Made by a program: the position numbers and the translations under genes
Shown here: one piece after another, positions 54,533 through 64,000 of the stretch
Numbering within the stretch: position 1 is the stretch's first letter
How the letters are laid out: each line of letters begins with the position of its first letter
The notes under the pieces: model-generated
Databases searched by the model: none
What the model saw: the letters and a program-made list of their open reading frames with translations, nothing else
What the model was told of the DNA's origin: nothing
From: Asterella californica
Lineage: Eukaryota; Streptophyta; Marchantiopsida; Marchantiales; Aytoniaceae
NCBI GenBank assembly: GCA_036924285.1
Contig: JAYKYS010000017.1
Location: 2,151,501 to 2,215,500 of the forward strand
DNA length: 64,000 nucleotides
Reading direction: 5' to 3'

Positions 54533-56451
54533 CTAGAACACTGGAGCCAAGCTGACTCCCAATGCTCTCATATCCGTGGCTGAAAATAGTGAGGCTCGCA
54601 AAACTGTTGTAGCCGCCCCCAACATCAAGTTCGACGTCGCATCCACAAACGTCAAGGGTTGACTCACATCACCTCCACTCCTGGATGTCGATGCTTCCAA
54701 CTCTACTGCATCATGGATAGGTCGTTTAGGAATCATAGATGTGGTCCTCAACGCCTCCGATAACGTGAACGTCTGAGGAAGCCTAGTCTGTCTATCAGCC
54801 TTCATGCGTTGTGGATCCAACTCCACTAACGCACCTCGTGGCTCAGAGACACGTACTGCACCTCTTGTCACTGCCGCGGATGTCTCAATCTGCGCCACGT
54901 CAGCCATGAAGTCGAAGTCACCTCCTTCTCTTCCATAAGACGTGGAAGCCTTTGTTCCACAAGATCTCTGCTGGGCCATAGCCATACTAGCTATCCTCTG
55001 CTCCAACTGCTCAATCCGAGCAGCCATACCTACTTCTGACGTCGTAGTAGACGGTGGACGGACCGATCTTCTCTCAGGTGCTGGACCTCTACCTCCAGCT
55101 CGACCACCACGGCCTCCCTGAGCTCCTCCGCCTCGTCCACGATCAGCCTTCTCTTGTCGTAGCTCGGGATGGAGATCAAAACAACGGTCACTACTGTGAC
55201 CAGGTTGTCCGCAATGCTCACATTACCTAGGTACTGCTTGAGACGTCCTTGACGTCTCATAACTACCTCTCCTCTGTGGACAGTCCTTCTGCTGAGGACC
55301 ATCACATGTCCATCAAGGACTTGCTTGCTGCTGACTAGAGAAGGACGGCATGGGCTTCTGTCCACCTGATCTTCCAACACCTCCTTGGGATCATGACTGC
55401 TCTGCACGATCTTTACCACCACCACCACCACCACGCTGTTGCGTAGCCTGTGATCCTCAAGAAGAGGTGGTCGTCTCATGTGATGTCTCTTTGCTGAACC
55501 CAACAACCACCACCCTCTCCTCCACCATGTTGAGCTCAATCCGCTCAGCCAAACCAAAGATGACCGTTTACTTCGGAGCAGTGTCTCTAAGGAGAGTGGC
55601 ATCTCTGACTCTCCTACGCAGCTCCCGATCTAGTATCTCATACTAGAACTGGACTGCCTGTGCTTTTGTCACCTCTTGGATAACGTTGATCAACCGCCTC
55701 ATGCGAGTAAACGTCTCGCGTAGGCTCTCTTCAGTCTTCCGCTGGAACTCTTGCAGACTCCTCAACTTGTCGGTCCGCACACCTTGATAGTTCTTCCTCA
55801 AACACTGGAAGAACTGAACCACAGAGTTAAACCCTGGTGGTATCTCGCTCACATTACCACCTACTCCACTACTAGTGGATGCACCGCCGGTAATAGATAC
55901 TCCGCCATCTGTGGAGGTACCACTGCTACTGACACTCGAACTCCTAGGTGCTATGCCTCTTGAAACTACGCCAGTAGTGATAGAAACGTAGTTGGGAGAT
56001 TAATGTTGTCTCCACAACTCAATCTCCATATTGTAGTCTCGTCAGAACTCATGGTAATCGTCCATCGGCGGTCCCTCAAAGTGTTGGAACAAACCCTTCC
56101 ACGCCATGAAGGGTGTAAACAGCTATGGGTTCCACATCTGCTGCAGATCGCACCAACTGTTAAACTCCTGGATGAAGTCATCCAGCTCGATGATAGCCAC
56201 TGTACCCGAGTAACGTCGAGGTCTCTTCGTTGTCTTATAGATCTCGTCCATGTCCCACAACAACGATGTGTGGTGACACTCGACTCACCACCAGAAAATG
56301 CGCTATCTGCGTCTGACTCGTCCTCTGGAACAACCGATGGCAATGATGCAGGTAGTCGGTACCTCACCCCACTCCGTGTATATCCACTATCCGAGAAGTC
56401 TCCACCAGAACCTCTCGAGAACTCCGTGATGAGAGAATCTCGGTAACACAC
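54533..56451 (-). pseudogene. Gag of the main DNMT-gypsy copy, with CCHC zinc knuckle
   Basis: Gag starts near 56,451 (FSRGSGGDFSDSGYTRSG). After an early shift the sequence reads VAIIELDDFIQEFNSWCDLQ and, from 55,852, FNSVVQFFQCLRKNYQG and ETFTRMRRLINVIQ, a gag-like helical core. A Gly/Gln/Ser-rich region follows, then the knuckle CEHCGQPGHSSDRC (55,181-55,222) and an Arg/Gly-rich basic tail. The ORF 55,027-54,533 includes IEQLEQRIASMAMAQQ. Stops in the gag frame at about 55,640, 55,460, 55,400, 55,330 and 55,225 are all consistent with C-to-T changes of CAG, CAA or CGA. A longer open frame at 55,030-55,602 is in the wrong frame for the knuckle and is not gag. Confidence 0.78.
55181..55222 (-). 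other. CCHC zinc knuckle of gag
   Basis: CX2CX4HX4C with all four ligands (CEHCGQPGHSSDRC). Binds element RNA in this family. Confidence 0.92.
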
Positions 56452-57190
56452 TCTCTAACAAGAATACCGAAATCTCTGTCACCATCGTAACCATCACTTG
56501 CCTAACCCCGCTCCTACTGAGCTCACTTATCTCCTACTAGGACGGTCAAGGTAAAGGCAACCCGTACCTGCCATCACCACAGGCAACCTCTCACGGTATG
56601 TTGGTCGTCACTTCAATCGCACCGTGAGAGAAACAAAGATAGTCTGACTGGTCTGCAACTCCAGCCTCACTACCGACAGCACACTGGAGTGAACTCACTC
56701 CGGAAATCAAACCAAAAGGTCCAAATCTGCCAAATTGACACTCGCATGCGGATTTACGTCAGATTTTGGATCATCCGTGACATTCTTCCACTTGTAACTT
56801 CTTTGATCCTTCACCAAATTGAATGATTTTTGATGCGTTGGAATCGTCTTCCCAGCATGCACCTACTGCACTCTTCAGCACCACAAATTTCCGATCCACG
56901 CCAACCCGACGTCCGCCAACACGCTTTGCTGACCTCAAATTGATCACCGAAATCTGTGATAGGAAAATCCAGTAGCGCTTCCGCACTACTTCACTCCAAA
57001 TTCGACCAAGAACAGATTCAACTACTACTAATCCACACAGTGATCGATCACACAACCAAAAAGAATCACTTTGCGCACGCGTGCACCTGCAAATCAAAGA
57101 TATCTACGATCTGCTCACTCCGGAGATACCACGGCTGAAATCCACGATCTGAAAGCTCTCAATCAGATCTCGCAATTTGAGTTCTTCAAG
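56452..57190 (-). other. Leader (5' untranslated region) of the DNMT-gypsy element
   Basis: This is the region between the 5' LTR and gag on the minus strand. It contains a 108-codon open segment (57,097-56,771) with no recognised domain. No primer-binding site of a familiar tRNA type was recognised next to the LTR. Confidence 0.5.
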
Positions 57191-57483
57191 TGATAAACGG
57201 TATGTACTCATTCCACCATACCAACGGGTACTAAACAATCACTAAAGTCGAGCCAGATCCACTCTGTGCTCGTAGAGACTCCAGATTGCACTCACAAAGA
57301 CTATCCACCATAGCTAGGAGCTTGAATGCTCAACTTGAAGAACTAAGGCCTCCAAGCCCTACCTGCAAAGTATACCCTTAGTGAGCTCTCTCACCAACTC
57401 GCCCTAACGGCACTAACGGCTTTACCGAGATTCGTCACTCCGCACTCGGTCAACCTAGCCGGGGTGCCCAAACTGACGTGACA
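57191..57483 (-). repeat. DNMT-gypsy 5' LTR (293 bp)
   Basis: The partner of 48,776-49,068: same length, same TG...CA ends, 94% identical. On the coding strand it starts TGTCACGTCAGTTTGGGCAC. Confidence 0.88.
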
Positions 57484-57939
57484 AAGTAGCTTAGACGGGC
57501 TTTGTGACAAAGAGCTATCTTCTCAGTATTTTCCGTGGATTTTGGTTGTGTTTAAGGAGGGAACTAGGAGTTTGCCTTCCATGATAAAGTTATGATCAAT
57601 TTTACTGTAAATTACAACGGTTCGACTCCAATTCTCTTGATGATGATACTGTTTGTGCTACCAATACTAATGGCGTAAAAGAGAAAACCTTGTGCTTTAC
57701 AAAAGCTATCTTATAGCATATTGTCCAAGACGTAATTATTGAGATGTAATCATTCAGGTAGACATACTGATGACAGGAAACTTGGAAATGTATAGGATAG
57801 TCGAGATAATCTTTAATACATTGATAACATGTTGGTAATAGTATCCAAAATTATATGATCAGACACTCACATACTATTATTCGGTCAAATAGTACTTTAG
57901 TTCCAATTGCTACCTCAACGATAATATTCTGAACGCAAT
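57484..57939. other. Unassigned AT-rich sequence after the DNMT-gypsy element
   Basis: No ORF or repeat recognised. Confidence 0.4.
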
Positions 57940-58720
57940 ACAGATATCAAACTTTGACATCTATATTTGTGAGAAAATTCATCTTCATTTACGTGACTAG
58001 ACTACGACCTCAGTTCTAAATCTACAAATGGTTATAGTTGTATTTGTTGAAATCTTCATACTCGCCTCATAACTCAAGAAATCTACTTTCTCTACAATAC
58101 AACTCGATATCGTTCAACTGATATTAGGAGATTTAAAACGATGCATCTTCCGGACATGTTTTGGGATCTACAAATTATCCCTTATAGTTCTGCATTTAAT
58201 ATTCTATGGTATACTGATAATTTCCAACGGTGAGATCAAAGGACAATTTTCCCAATCCACATAGATATCAAACTGTCATCTGCTTTAAAATCGATGCAAT
58301 GATAAAGCTTTGAGTGTTTGATATACTTTGCATAGATATCGAACTTAGATATCTATATCATCAGAAAAATCGAACCGTGTTGCACTCAATTCACTATCAG
58401 TCTAGTTAAAACCCACAGTGATTAAACTTTTATTGTCTCACTTTCCACTCTACATAGATATGAACTTAAATATCTATATCTTCAGAAAAAGTTGACCATG
58501 TTGCACTCAATCCACTACCAACCTGCTTAACACCCAAGTAGTGATTTGTATTTTGGTGTTTCACATTTCATACTCTACAGAGATATCTAACTTAGATATC
58601 TATATTTTCAGAAAAATCGAACCATGTTGCACACAATCCACTACCATCTCGTTTTTAAAACCCAAGCAATGATTTTAATTTTAGTGTTTGACTTCTCATA
58701 CTCTGCATATTTGATATTGG
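57940..58720. repeat. Second block of GATATC hairpins, partly in ~122-126-bp tandem units
   Basis: ATAGATATC ... GATATCTATAT pairs lie at 58,331, 58,453 and 58,578 (periods 122 and 125). Each is followed by TCAGAAAAA and then TGTTGCAC(T/A)CAATCCACTA-type sequence. A degenerate fourth unit is near 58,704 and earlier single motifs are at 57,945 and 58,258. It is the same motif family as 38.1-41.9 kb. Confidence 0.8.
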
Positions 58721-59378
58721 GGCCGATAGAGGTTGGTATGTATACACTAATACAAGGTGAAAATTTGCTGGTATGCTGATATCAGTATCTGATAACTGAT
58801 AGGTTATTCGCCTTAGGGTTTAGGTCCTAGGGTTTAGGGCTACTGGGTGGTCAGTACATCTTGTCAATATGAAGTGAGGGATAGAGCAGTGAGGTACTTT
58901 GTTGTGAGGGGACTTTACGTAAGACTTCCCAGATTTATGAAGTACTTAGTCAAGTTCGGGTTTATGTTTCAAAATGTCAGACCAACGAAGGGTTAACGAC
59001 TTATGAGTTCAGTGAGTAGTTTATTTTGATGTGTAATTTCTTGTAGGGATGTTAGTTCGAGGAAACTAAGTACCTCGTATTGAAATATTTGCTAACAAGG
59101 GTTCTAAGTTATGGCTAAATATGAAGTCGACAGTGGTTTACTATTAGCAGAATGTTAGTCATTGTCACTACAGCATAAGTATTAACTATTGGTATTTTTT
59201 AGCCTTTTTGGAAAATGATATACGTTGTTTGTATGTATTTGTGTGTTTTTTGAAACACCAGTGAAGTAGACTTGCCTCAGGTAAGATTTCACCCTTGTGT
59301 TCACATATGGTAGTCAGAATCATTCATTCTGCAGAATGAATGATACCGGTGTAGCGGGATGAATAATTCTGCGGGGTC
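58721..59378. other. Unassigned sequence; two telomere-like words
   Basis: TTAGGGTTTAGG and CTAGGGTTTAGGG occur near 58,812-58,840. No gene is recognised. Confidence 0.4.
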
Positions 59379-59705
59379 TCGTCCTCCACCCTCACGCGCC
59401 CCTAGAGATAGGAGCACTGCCCCCAATCCCTGAGGGGCATTGCCCTCGGGTTCTGCCCCCCTCCCCTCCGGAAGGAGGGAGGCGGCAGTGCTCTCTTCTC
59501 TTTACGGAGGAGTCCCCAGCTCCTCGGAGACAGGAGGGAGTCAACTCGCTTCTCGAGGACAATCCTTCCCATCGGCTGGGAGGGACTGTCCTTCCCTCTT
59601 GGGAATCTCTTCCTCGGCCCGTCCTTCTTTTCTGGGACCTTCTCTCGAAGGACATCCTTTCTCTTTGGGACCTCCTTCCGGTCACCACTTCTCCATTTCG
59701 CGACT
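59379..59705. other. GC-rich island, sharply different from flanks
   Basis: About 330 bp of C/G-rich sequence (runs such as CCCCCCTCCCCTCCGGAAGG) between AT-rich flanks and just upstream of copia coding sequence. Both strands have open frames through it (59,440-60,090 + and 59,402-59,809 -), which is expected of low-complexity GC-rich DNA. It could be the copia gag or leader, or foreign sequence. Confidence 0.5.
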
Positions 59706-59719
59706 CCTTTCCATGATAT

Positions 59720-61170
59720 CTCTAGGGGAGACTTTTCATGGTGTCGATACAAGTTCAACACACGGCATGTCACTCTCATCTCGCTATGCATCTGATTCTG
59801 ATCCCTCATCTGTCCCCGTCTTCATCCTCATCTGTCCCCGTCCGTCTTGCAACTATGTCTTACATAGTCAACGAGTCCAACATGTCTATCTCGATCCTAT
59901 GTCAGTCCATCACTCGTCCGTTCTTTGTTTATCTCACATTTGTCACCTCCATTGTCGACCTCTGACACATGCAGCTTGGCCACATCAGTTTTCTCGGCTT
60001 GATCAACTTCGTAGCCATCAGTCCGTTCTCGGCTTACTTTTTTCTACCATTCATGATTTCACTTGGGCTCCGTGTTTGCATGGCAAGTAGACTCACACAA
60101 AATTTTCACATGTCGCCACTACTCGTGTCACTGAGATTCTCAAAATTGTCCATTCTGACATCAGTGGTCGCATTTTCTTTTGCACCTTTTCTGGCTATGA
60201 GTACATCATGATCATTACCGATGACTACTCCCGCTACACCGTTGTTAGTCTGCTACACTACAAGAGCGACTGCTTCACATTCTTCAAGGAGTTTCACACA
60301 TTTGCCAAGTGTCAGACTCAAGAAACTCAAGACTCTGCGCTTCGACAACGGTGGTGAGTTCCGATTTACTCTATTTGATGCATACTGCCTAGAGCATGAG
60401 ATCCATCGTCAGCTGACCGTCTCTGATACTCCTCAGCATAACGAGGTAGCTGAGCATAAAAACTGCACCCTCTTGAACTCTGTCCGAGCTATGATGTTTA
60501 CCGCAGGATTAGATAAATTTAGGATGAGACTCTTAACTGTTCCACTTACAAATTTGAATTGTTGTCCCACCAAGGCCATCGATTCTGCCACTACTCCTTT
60601 TGAGCTCTAGCATGACCTCAAGCCCCCCATTTCACATCTTCGAGTTTTTGGTTGCACAGCTTTTGCTAACATTCATGAGACTCACCGCTCCAAGCTATCT
60701 AGTCACTCTCACGAGTGCATCATCCTTGGCTACAGTAGTCAAAGCAAAACATACCGTCTCCAGCGTAAATCTGATGGTCATACTTTTGTTTCTCGTGATG
60801 TTATATTTGATAAAGTCTTTCCCTGCATCAACTTCATCCTTTCCTAACCCCGCTCTCACTGCTATCACCGAGGATGCGATTCAAAATGATGTGCACTTCT
60901 TTTATCACCATCCTCCTCCTTCGGATCCAACCCCTATTCCTTCAGTGGGAGCTACTCTTCCCCCTCTGAGTTTGTTTGTTCCATCTCATTTTGTTCCACC
61001 TCCTGCCTTCACGCCTTCTATTGACCTTGGCCTCGGTCATTTACTCCGAACACATTTTGATAATCTTGGAGTAGTTCTACCATACTCTATTCGAAGGTTG
61101 TTCGAACATAATGACATTAATCTAAAAAACTGTTTCCTAGTACTTAGATTGAACTCCTTGGCCATAATCG
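59720..61170 (+). pseudogene. Second Ty1/copia fragment: gag-pre-integrase, integrase, start of RT linker
   Basis: Plus-strand pieces in different frames: CLHGK followed by THTKFSHVATTRVTEI and ILKIVHSDISG (pre-integrase into core), then YIMIITDDYSRYTVVSLLHY with the first and second core residues. LRFDNGGEF and HRQLTVSDTPQHNEVAEHKN follow (DNGGEF with the catalytic Asp, and Glu). The C-terminal part reads HDLKPPISHLRVFGCTAFA, ECIILGYSSQSKTYRL and VSRDVIFDKVF. A Pro/Ser-rich linker follows, and the fragment ends near 61,170 before the RT. Its sequence differs from the copia at 29.5-36.2 kb, so it is a second family. Multiple shifts and stops; no LTR seen. Confidence 0.82.
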
Positions 61171-62219
61171 TCCATTGCATCACATCAGTCCCTATCAGTC
61201 TTTCGCTTGATGATCGTTAACTTATGATGTTCACCTTCACTCGTCATCCATTTCAGTAGTGTTACCAATTCCTCTTTTCCTTCTTTTGAGACTTTTCCCA
61301 TTGCCTCATCCGATTTATACCTAGTATGGTAACCTCTGCAAGTGGGATTGAAGCCTAGGTATGTCACTAAATGTATAAATGTATAAATGATAAATGATAT
61401 TATCTGTCCCTTGAGGTCTTCGAGGACCATGAGACTGTCCATGTGAGTCCACCACAGTGGGAATCGGACCAGAAGCTTCATTAACAGTTTGCAACAACAT
61501 GCATCTCAAACCGTGCCCACAAAGGATTGAACCCACTACTTTTTTCTTAGAGGACCAAGAAAAAATAGATTGTATAAAGTAAATTGCCTAATGTACGAGC
61601 TGACGACAGCCATGCACCACCTGTGTCCGCGTTTCATCGAAAATTAGTAAAAGGATCTATGCGTGCTGTAAGCGAAATCACTTGCGACACCGATCTTTGG
61701 TCAGTATAGTGTATATATCTTGTGCAACAAGTGCTCTTATTTTAATCTTTATTATGTAAATTAATTATAGTTTTCACTGATATAAGTCTTTATGAATATT
61801 CTGTCCGAATAATTTGACACTTGGGAAGTAATTTATATTAGTCAAAGAATAATTCTTATACCTTTATTACCTGTACTTATTATTTAATCATCACTCAATT
61901 TATTTTATTTGAGCTAATGTATCGTTGTATATCACGTTTAGCTTTGGAATATGTCTCTTAGTACCTTAGACACGAACTCACTGATTAACTTGAATGGTTT
62001 TTTTTTCATCATAAGATTTTTATTCTTGCTTTATTTCTGTGGGAATTAAACAAGTTGAATAGATATGATGAGGAAAGGAAATAATTGTGACAAGATGTTG
62101 ATAGAAGTCTCTATTAGTTCTTTAATTTGAGAACTAAAGATAGAAATGGTTTCTATTCTCCTTTGCAATGTTTGATGTTATCTTACATCATCATTAATTG
62201 CGAAACTCTATGTCTACAG
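61171..62219. other. End of the large intron; no gene recognised
   Basis: AT-rich. It holds only short ORFs and the acceptor tract leading to CTACAG at 62,217-62,219. Confidence 0.45.
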
Positions 62220-62397
62220 AATGCTTGACGTATTTGGACCTTTCTCCGAATCTTTGGTTGGTGTGTATACAAGACAACTTCTACTTGGTTTGGAATATTT
62301 GCATAACAAGAAAATCGTTCATCGAGACATCAAAGGAGGAAACGTTCTTGTTAATGCTAACGGTGTTGTTAAACTGGCAGATTTTGGAGCTTCCAAG
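62220..62397 (+). CDS. MAPKKK-type protein kinase, next exon: catalytic loop and DFG
   Basis: The acceptor CTACAG precedes the exon; its first base completes the Arg codon left by the exon at 23,134, and it ends at AAG|GTACCA in phase 0. It encodes [32 protein letters not shown], the catalytic loop [12 protein letters not shown] and the metal-binding KLADFGASK. The HRDIKGxN and DFGASK signatures are typical of MAPKKKs (STE11/MEKK group). The catalytic Asp, the following Lys and Asn, and the DFG Asp are all present. The activation segment and C-lobe exons are not found in the remaining 1.6 kb, so the next intron also exceeds 1.6 kb. HRDIKGGN differs from the HRDIKGAN usual in land-plant MAPKKKs. 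Confidence 0.9.
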
Positions 62398-63380
62398 GTA
62401 CCATCAACTTACTGAATGCGTCTAAGTTTTCATTTGAGATATGCTAGAATATCTCAAAAGGGAGAGAACAACTTGTGATACATAAGAATCTTTCTCGTTA
62501 ACTAGAATCTTCCTAAAATCATATGCTTACGTTAATGTTATAGGTGTAGGTCCCATACGTTGAAACCGAACCTAATAGCAAAGCACCGGTTTCAGTTAAG
62601 ATATATATCTCCCTGTTCTTGTTTGTTGCATTTTTATTTTAACCGGTTCTGTTTCAAAACGTTTCGGGTTTAAATTTCTCCGTTTCTAATTATTCAGTTT
62701 TAAACCGTTTGATTTTTAAGCGGTCCAGAATTAGGTAATGCATTTGAATCTTTCAAGTTTACCTGGTTTCGAAATACGGTAGGAAAGAAGTATTTAGTTT
62801 GCAAACTCAAATAGAGTGGTGAATTCTAACTGACTTGTTACCGGCACTCATTGAGAGAATTGTGTTTTATTTATATAGATTGGATAATTCTTTGAACAAT
62901 TTGGTTGAACTGGTTAGATTCAAAATGGTATAAATTCAGATTTTCCCAGATGGTTTGGTTCAAGAAGTCTCGTGTTTTCAATCGTTTTCGGTTTAAATGA
63001 ACTCGGTATGAACTATTTCAACATAATATTTATTTTAATTGAGAATTTATTGCAGCGGTTCGTTCCACGAAGAGTCAAAACGGTTCAGTCTAAATGACGA
63101 AAGGCTGAGGTCTAATAATATATTTATCACTTCACCCAACTTTTGTTATATTTCATGAGAAAGCAAGAAGTATTTCGCTTTCGAATTATGCCAATCGCAT
63201 AGCTTCATTTACAACTCGTTGGCTGGTGACAATGTCTAATCTTCTCGCTTTCCAAGGCTCCGTTAGAAGAACTTGCTCATGTGACCGCTGAGCGGGTAAA
63301 AGGGAACTTTAACGGAGAATGACTCAGCTTAATTCTTTTATCTTTAAAACTTATTTTATTTGAGTAGGAGCGGAAATTTG
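62398..63380. other. Start of the next kinase intron, with a GGTTT/AAACC-rich zone
   Basis: Begins at the donor GTACCA. Degenerate words such as AACCGGTT, GGTTTAAA, ACGGTTC and CGGTTT are frequent at 62,570-63,090, similar to 25,545-25,800. No coding sequence was found. Confidence 0.5.
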
Positions 63381-64000
63381 TGTGGAGCCTTTATTTTTCA
63401 ATATTTGTTGGTTAATTGAGTAACTGTAGATAAGGAGAAGAGAATAATTTGACTAGGAAAGAAGATAGAAGAGAAGCAGTGTTAATCTGATCTTAAGGAA
63501 GAAGTTTTGCTCTCAAAGAATCTATTGGATATTCCGCAGATTGATTAAGGGTATTTCCTCATAGTCATATGAAAGAAGAGCTTTTAATAAAAGATGTAGC
63601 ACGAGACGAGCGAAGTCCGAACTGCGAAGTTATCGTGATTGGAAGGAACTGGCATTCGGTTGAAGAATGAATTCTTGGTGCCTTAGTGGAAGAGGAACTT
63701 TGGCGCACAAGTGAAACCTTGACTTCATCACGTGTGACGCCCTCACTGGGATCTAGAAGAGCGTGTGTGTCGCGAGTATAAAGACCTCTCCCCACTAGGC
63801 CCTTATTTCGACTAGATGGTCTCCGCGTGCGCGTCAGACGAGGGTTGGTAATAAGCACGTGCTTCTCATTACCACAGTAGAAACTAGTTTTTGGCATTTT
63901 GGTCGAATATTAGAATTTCTGAAGTTTTGGGGTAGTGATTGCCCTAGGTGTACCTCTCCAAGCTTTTTGCGAAGAAATGATACCATATATTTCCACGTAC
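63381..64000 (+). mobile_element. 5' part of an LTR1-related LTR, truncated by the window end
   Basis: It starts TGTGGAGCCT and follows the LTR1 pattern: TTAATTGAGTAACTG, then AGAAGATAGAAG and GTGTTAATC, then CGAAG-rich sequence. It is clearly diverged from the copies at 500 and 32,336, so it may be a subfamily. It lies in the kinase intron after the exon at 62,220. Confidence 0.6.

Larger units (their letters stand above)
48776..57483 (-). mobile_element. DNMT-gypsy element, main copy (8.7 kb, LTR to LTR): Ty3/gypsy with a cytosine methyltransferase and PHD finger
   Basis: Two 293-bp direct repeats bound an internal region whose minus-strand order is gag (CCHC), aspartic protease, DNMT3-like methyltransferase, RT, RNase H, integrase and a PHD finger remnant. 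Gag (zinc knuckle), protease, methyltransferase and integrase lie in the same frame, separated by stops and a few indels. A single ancestral polyprotein is therefore likely. No matching target-site duplication is visible (CACAA left, AAGTA right), perhaps because the 3' side is rearranged (repeat A). The primer site next to the 5' LTR (CTTGAAGAACTCAAATTGC on the minus strand) is not the common tRNA-Met type. Two other partial copies lie at 3.7-6.1 and 18.7-20.6 kb. This copy cannot be active: it has many stops, shifts and a changed integrase residue. Confidence 0.9.
23135..62219 (+). other. 39,085-bp intron of the kinase gene, filled with nested transposons
   Basis: The donor GTAAGC at 23,135 and the acceptor CTACAG ending at 62,219 bound the two kinase exons, which are on the same strand, in the right order and in matching phase 2. 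Joined, they read from GGSIQ through Arg into [10 protein letters not shown], as expected between the kinase hinge and alpha-E helix. The alternative, that the exons belong to separate duplicated genes, is less likely because each kinase part occurs only once here. Confidence 0.75.

Noticed and set aside
55030..55602. The 190-codon open frame in the gag region (minus strand).
   Set aside because: It is out of frame with the CCHC knuckle at 55,181-55,222 and with the gag segments at 55,852 and 55,027. It is a shadow of the real gag frame, which contains stops.
58812..58840. Telomere-like words here and near 1,772, 21,014 and 41,400.
   Set aside because: Each has only two or three imperfect units; too short to call interstitial telomere.
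59402..59809. Minus-strand 135-codon frame in the GC-rich island.
   Set aside because: It is a low-complexity Arg/Gly/Pro-type translation of GC-rich DNA, and the neighbouring copia coding sequence is on the plus strand.

Overview
The window looks like a nuclear segment of a repeat-rich, AT-leaning streptophyte genome (a charophyte-type green alga or another plant). The basis is GT-AG introns, a MAPKKK-type kinase split into short exons, and nested Ty3/gypsy and Ty1/copia LTR retrotransposons plus an L1-like LINE. There is no bacterial-style gene packing and no tRNA, rRNA or CRISPR array. The lineage is an inference. It is helped by a retrotransposon that carries a cytosine-5 DNA methyltransferase (DNMT), a class I recall being reported from charophytes and dinoflagellates; the normal splice sites and AT-rich introns argue against a dinoflagellate.

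Layout. 1-3,727 (+): the end of a gypsy pol, a polypurine tract and a 3.2-kb LTR (family LTR1) whose U3 contains a long coiled-coil ORF. 3,728-6,113 (-): a truncated, decayed copy of the DNMT-gypsy element. 6,578-8,135 (-): a deleted LTR1 copy. 8,149-16,463 (-): two adjacent copies of a second very long LTR family (LTR2), also carrying a long ORF, followed at 16,560-18,712 (-) by their gypsy pol. 18,716-20,575 (+): the 3' half of a DNMT-gypsy copy, ending in an integrase tail and an intact PHD finger. 22,896-23,134 and 62,220-62,397 (+): two kinase exons that join in phase across a 39,085-bp intron.

The intron holds a MITE-like element, tandem repeats, a gypsy fragment (27.6-29.5 kb, -) and a copia element (29.5-36.2 kb, +) interrupted by a solo LTR1 (32,336-35,422). 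It also holds blocks rich in GATATC hairpins (38.0-41.9 and 57.9-58.8 kb), an L1-like LINE (about 43.9-48.1 kb, +), the main DNMT-gypsy element (48,776-57,483, -) and a second copia fragment (59.7-61.2 kb, +).

The standout system is the DNMT-gypsy family. The best copy has 293-bp LTRs and the order gag (CCHC) - protease - DNMT3-like methyltransferase - RT - RNase H - integrase - PHD finger. Gag, protease, methyltransferase and integrase lie mostly in one frame, so the methyltransferase was probably part of the polyprotein. The two LTRs differ at 18 of 293 positions, 17 of them transitions, and many internal stops look like C-to-T changes of CAG, CGA or TGG codons. That fits long-term cytosine methylation of the elements. 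No copy in the window is intact.

A second theme is two divergent gypsy families whose 3-5 kb LTRs each contain a long coiled-coil ORF and are saturated with GAAG/CTTC.
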